Shown here: positions 7,001-8,438 of the stretch, in pieces | Layout of the letters: the number at the start of each line of letters is the position of its first letter | How positions within the stretch are numbered: position 1 is the stretch's first letter | Assembly (NCBI GenBank): GCA_027069645.1 | Contig: JALXEI010000034.1 | Location: 1-8,438, forward strand | Direction: 5' to 3' | DNA from: Hyphomicrobiales bacterium | GTDB lineage: Bacteria; Pseudomonadota; Alphaproteobacteria; Rhizobiales; JAKIUO01 | DNA length: 8,438 nt | Program-made: the position numbers and the translations under genes | The notes under the pieces: generated by a model | The model's database searches: none | The model's input: only the letters and a program-made list of their open reading frames with translations | Told to the model about the DNA's origin: nothing

Positions 7001-7971
7001 ATAATATAATGGTCGAGAATGGCGAGGTCTCGGTGGATATCGACAAACGCCGGATTACCGTCAGCCATATTGATGGCCGTTTGTGGGGTGGGCGATTGCG
7101 CGGGACCGGCAACCTTGATCTGTCGGCCCCCTTGGCTGTTGTCAGGGGCAAGCTGAATATCAGCGATTTTTCCCTTGAAAAACTCCCCCTGATCATCGAC
7201 GACAGTCCCCTGCTAGGCGGAAAAGCCTCTGTTTTCGCGCAGTATTCGGGACGGGGCATCAGTCCGGCCGGACTGTTTGCCCTGATGAATGGCAAGGGAG
7301 AGTTGAAAATTTCCGAGGGCAAAATCAACCGCTTTTCGTCATCGGTGCTCACCGACATCGTTGATGATCAACTGGGTGTATGGAAGCAGTCAGAGGACCA
7401 AAGCTCCTTCAAAGAGCGTTTTATGCGTCATCTTGCCCATGCCGATTTCGCACTACCGTCCTTTGCCGGAAAATTCACCATCAAGGATGGAACCCTGTCC
7501 CTGCGTAGCACGATCGAATCCGATAAAAATTCCCTGCTCGATATTGATGCCAGCCTGACCCTTGCTTCAATGATCACTCACACACGTCTTTCGATTGCCC
7601 CGACAAAAGGGGCCAAATACGAGAATATTCCCGCCGCAGGCATTATCTGTGAGGGCTCTCTTGCCCGCCTGGAGAGGATAACGCCGAAAGTGGATACCGC
7701 CTCTCTGGAACAATATCTGACGGTATTGAAAATGGAGCATGACGTCAAATTGCTGGAAAAGCTTCACAAGCGGGATGAAGAGTTTGCCCGGCGCGCGGCT
7801 GAAAGACGGGCATTGCTGGAACAACAGCGCAAAGAGCGTGAATCGCAAAATCAGCCCTTGGGTTTGGCCGGGGGAAATGCTAACAGTTCGGGGATAAAAA
7901 AAGCAGCCCCGGCCCCGGAAAACCCCGCCAGCTGGTCTCCGTTTGGTTCTTCAATTGGTGGTTCGCAATAG
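4087..7971 (+). CDS. AsmA-family inner-membrane-anchored envelope protein
   Basis: AsmA-family proteins (AsmA, TamB, YhdP, YdbH in E. coli) are anchored in the inner membrane and extend a long beta-groove into the periplasm; several support phospholipid transport to the outer membrane. Here an uncleaved N-terminal helix (about residues 4-24, LLQILIGLVIVALITLL) is followed by the AsmA signature DWNGYKSEIE, LLGR and GDVNLRLLPAPYLQLEDI. A long run of beta-strand-like repeats follows, then the C-terminal AsmA domain (about 950-1180, including DGRLWGGRLRGTGNLDLS and MNGKGELKISEGKINRF). After that come a highly charged, probably coiled-coil helix (about 1219-1258, rich in E, R, K, Q) and a Gly/Ser/Pro-rich tail. 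The length is about 1294 aa from the GTG at 4087 (1300 from the ATG at 4069), much longer than E. coli AsmA (about 617 aa) but common in rhizobial relatives as I recall. The gene is intact and lies 56 bp after the peptidase gene, so it may share its transcript. The substrate is not shown by the sequence. Confidence 0.93.
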   Translation: MNNLLQILIGLVIVALITLLTAPYFIDWNGYKSEIEFQASKLLGRQLRVAGDVNLRLLPAPYLQLEDITVRTNREQKDTPSATPALLKAKKFRLWLSAPPLLRGVIEVQEIEIIQPRLRFAIDENGQSNWSGNNDISATLPFTPTAISLQSMSIHDGQVEISTRVAGKNGTVNRALVLNALNGDFSAGSLKGPYKFNGTIGEGTGKKVLRISTGSIDDKSRMRVKGVLRSPKGGQRYAFDGSVIDLKNSPTLNGVISAAFPFFRSVTTPARDGKASAPVLNRAKPVEVKTSINANSHGALFDKILVTIVHKNRPQALTGKGRLSWDHGQIDLDGSLNARLIDIDQLKDGLKVGNTVAETVSNLFAGLRHEAARVDSGRFYINIDQIKLNGDLVQDLKIDLEQSTAGLQVKKLFARLPGNNIIKIDGRFDGQEKNVPFTGRGLVRGQSLGHLVNWAAGTKVEGGVSAIRSHPFTLRGKLTSGKGQWALDQVIGDIAGTSFTGAISYDAAKKTPRNEATGTARGLVNISLTTSEIDSAALVGRPVIIGDIIRRLRATGAEKSPATDQKEEKKLFGFADLMANNALKLQLHAGRVRFEDFDGRDLVADIYYGLHRLQITRLSVQSQKGLRLEADGSIVNLEKSPGGTLAATVNIEDKDELGQVLSWFRDAKSAPLSPRQISSLTPLRLALMLQTGSDKGTEARIRVNGITGSSHISLRNRILGEHLFSRNARRSIRQLELTGTIDNEDGRLLLIQLVPYLPIDLAHFREIGHGKLWFSVAGLPEMGLNSRLEFNSKRVTASLNGLWGGKQNEGGFTGSTRLQTTDAASGLALIGIDAHDNNINGSLDLSATLDKRNGRYELTGISGKVADSDIEGRAVLTANSGGKKLDLVLLTSRLHLPALFSPLLERTTATGAVRNAGPEDTALQLASRLEKEVGPVEAKNRPVFTGRHFTSDLLQGVKAKILLTADKLYLADNIMVENGEVSVDIDKRRITVSHIDGRLWGGRLRGTGNLDLSAPLAVVRGKLNISDFSLEKLPLIIDDSPLLGGKASVFAQYSGRGISPAGLFALMNGKGELKISEGKINRFSSSVLTDIVDDQLGVWKQSEDQSSFKERFMRHLAHADFALPSFAGKFTIKDGTLSLRSTIESDKNSLLDIDASLTLASMITHTRLSIAPTKGAKYENIPAAGIICEGSLARLERITPKVDTASLEQYLTVLKMEHDVKLLEKLHKRDEEFARRAAERRALLEQQRKERESQNQPLGLAGGNANSSGIKKAAPAPENPASWSPFGSSIGGSQ

Positions 7972-7980
7972 AATGTGCCC

Positions 7981-8000
7981 CTGTCATCTCCTGGTGACAG
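7981..8000. repeat. Short hairpin after the AsmA gene (6-bp stem)
   Basis: CTGTCA (7981-7986) and TGACAG (7995-8000) pair around an 8-nt loop between the AsmA stop and the next gene's ribosome binding site. With no following T-run and only 26 bp to the next start codon, it looks more like an intercistronic hairpin than a terminator. Confidence 0.35.
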
Positions 8001-8026
8001 CAAAATCAGGATAAAGGAAATAACGG

Positions 8027-8302
8027 ATGTCTTTGCCAATGGCGATCGGTATATACTGGGTTGTCTGGTGGATTACTCTCTTTGCCGTACTGCCTTTTGG
8101 CGTCAAAACCCAGCAGGAAGAAGAAAGCATCGTCCCCGGCACAACGGAAAGCGCACCTCACCGCTCGCTGATCTGGAAAAAGCTGCTCGCCACAACTCTC
8201 GTTTCTTGCGCTGTGTTTGCGGCAATTTACTGGGTGATGGTGCTCTCGCCCGTGACTCTCGACAATATCCCGCTACTCCCCAAATTCGAACAACCCCTGT
8301 AA
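8027..8302 (+). CDS. DUF1467 family membrane protein
   Basis: This 91-residue protein has the DUF1467 pattern: a first membrane helix (about residues 4-25) running into the signature WWITLFAVLPFGVKTQ, a short charged loop with E and D/E residues followed by VPGT-type and S/APHR residues, a second membrane helix (about 52-74), and a C-terminal LDNIPLLPKF motif. The family is found mainly in alphaproteobacteria and its function is unknown. The start is supported by AAGGA (8014-8018), 8 nt before the ATG. It follows the AsmA gene by 55 bp on the same strand and may be co-transcribed. In many Hyphomicrobiales I recall DUF1467 beside methylmalonyl-CoA epimerase or prolyl-tRNA synthetase genes; that neighbourhood is not seen here, and a convergent gene follows instead. 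Confidence 0.92.
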   Translation: MSLPMAIGIYWVVWWITLFAVLPFGVKTQQEEESIVPGTTESAPHRSLIWKKLLATTLVSCAVFAAIYWVMVLSPVTLDNIPLLPKFEQPL

Positions 8303-8325
8303 AACCGGATCACAAAAGGATAGCC

Positions 8326-8438
8326 TCATACCCTGGCGTAATACCAACCGCCCTTGATATTGACCCATTGCACCGGAGCGATTTTTTCCAGCAGGGCTGG
8401 AGCACGAGGCGACGTGGTACCGGTACCACCAGCCGAGT
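8326..8438 (-). CDS. C-terminal end of an unrecognised protein (partial)
   Basis: On the minus strand one frame is open from the window edge to a TGA at 8328-8326, giving 36 residues: a Gly/Thr/Ser/Pro/Ala-rich stretch (SAGGTGTTSPRAPA), then a compact end rich in aromatic residues, LLEKIAPVQWVNIKGGWYYARV. A flexible linker leading into a short folded tail is plausible. The gene would converge on DUF1467 with a 23-bp gap. Since the fragment is short and I do not recognise the family, coding status rests on protein-like composition and the tidy convergent fit. Confidence 0.5.
   Translation of the reverse strand, partial: SAGGTGTTSPRAPALLEKIAPVQWVNIKGGWYYARV
8414..8429. repeat. 16-bp perfect palindrome at the window end
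   Basis: GTGGTACCGGTACCAC is its own reverse complement. It lies inside the Gly-Thr-rich part of the partial minus-strand gene, where repeated GGT/ACC codons could produce it without selection. It sits 9 bases from the end of the window. Confidence 0.5.

Noticed and set aside
7981..8000. Intrinsic terminator after the AsmA gene
   Set aside because: The stem is only 6 bp and is followed by CAAAATCAGG, not a T-run.

Overview
The window reads as ordinary chromosomal DNA of an alphaproteobacterium, most likely of the order Hyphomicrobiales (Rhizobiales). The grounds are the DUF1467 gene, the rhizobial flavour of PrmA, the long (about 610 aa) aminopeptidase P, a very large AsmA-family protein, and moderate GC content (low-to-mid 50s by eye). 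Genus cannot be fixed from the sequence alone. The odd window length, genes cut at both ends, and a 9-base match to the tail of the Illumina adapter at bases 1-9 suggest this may be a whole short contig.

Layout: (1) 1-833, +, 3' part of a DUF3754/TMEM143-type membrane protein; (2) 830-1735, +, prmA (ribosomal protein L11 methyltransferase), starting at a TTG that overlaps the previous stop codon; (3) 1743-1979, -, an unrecognised 78-residue protein convergent with prmA, with a 9-bp inverted repeat at the junction; (4) 1980-2197, a 218-bp divergent intergenic region with four short inverted repeats and a plausible promoter whose start point would fall on the next start codon; (5) 2198-4030, +, M24B aminopeptidase P with all metal ligands intact; (6) 4087-7971, +, an AsmA-family envelope protein of about 1294 aa; (7) 8027-8302, +, a DUF1467 two-helix membrane protein; (8) 8326-8438, -, the C-terminal end of an unrecognised protein.

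The genes do not form one pathway. DUF3754-prmA is a translationally coupled pair. The peptidase has its own apparent promoter, and the AsmA and DUF1467 genes follow it on the same strand with gaps of about 55 bp, so co-transcription is possible. AsmA and DUF1467 are both envelope proteins; PrmA and the peptidase are cytosolic housekeeping enzymes. I see no tRNA, rRNA, insertion sequence, CRISPR array, phage gene or toxin-antitoxin pair, and no convincing new biological system. The least explained pieces are the small minus-strand gene and the dyad-rich region beside it.
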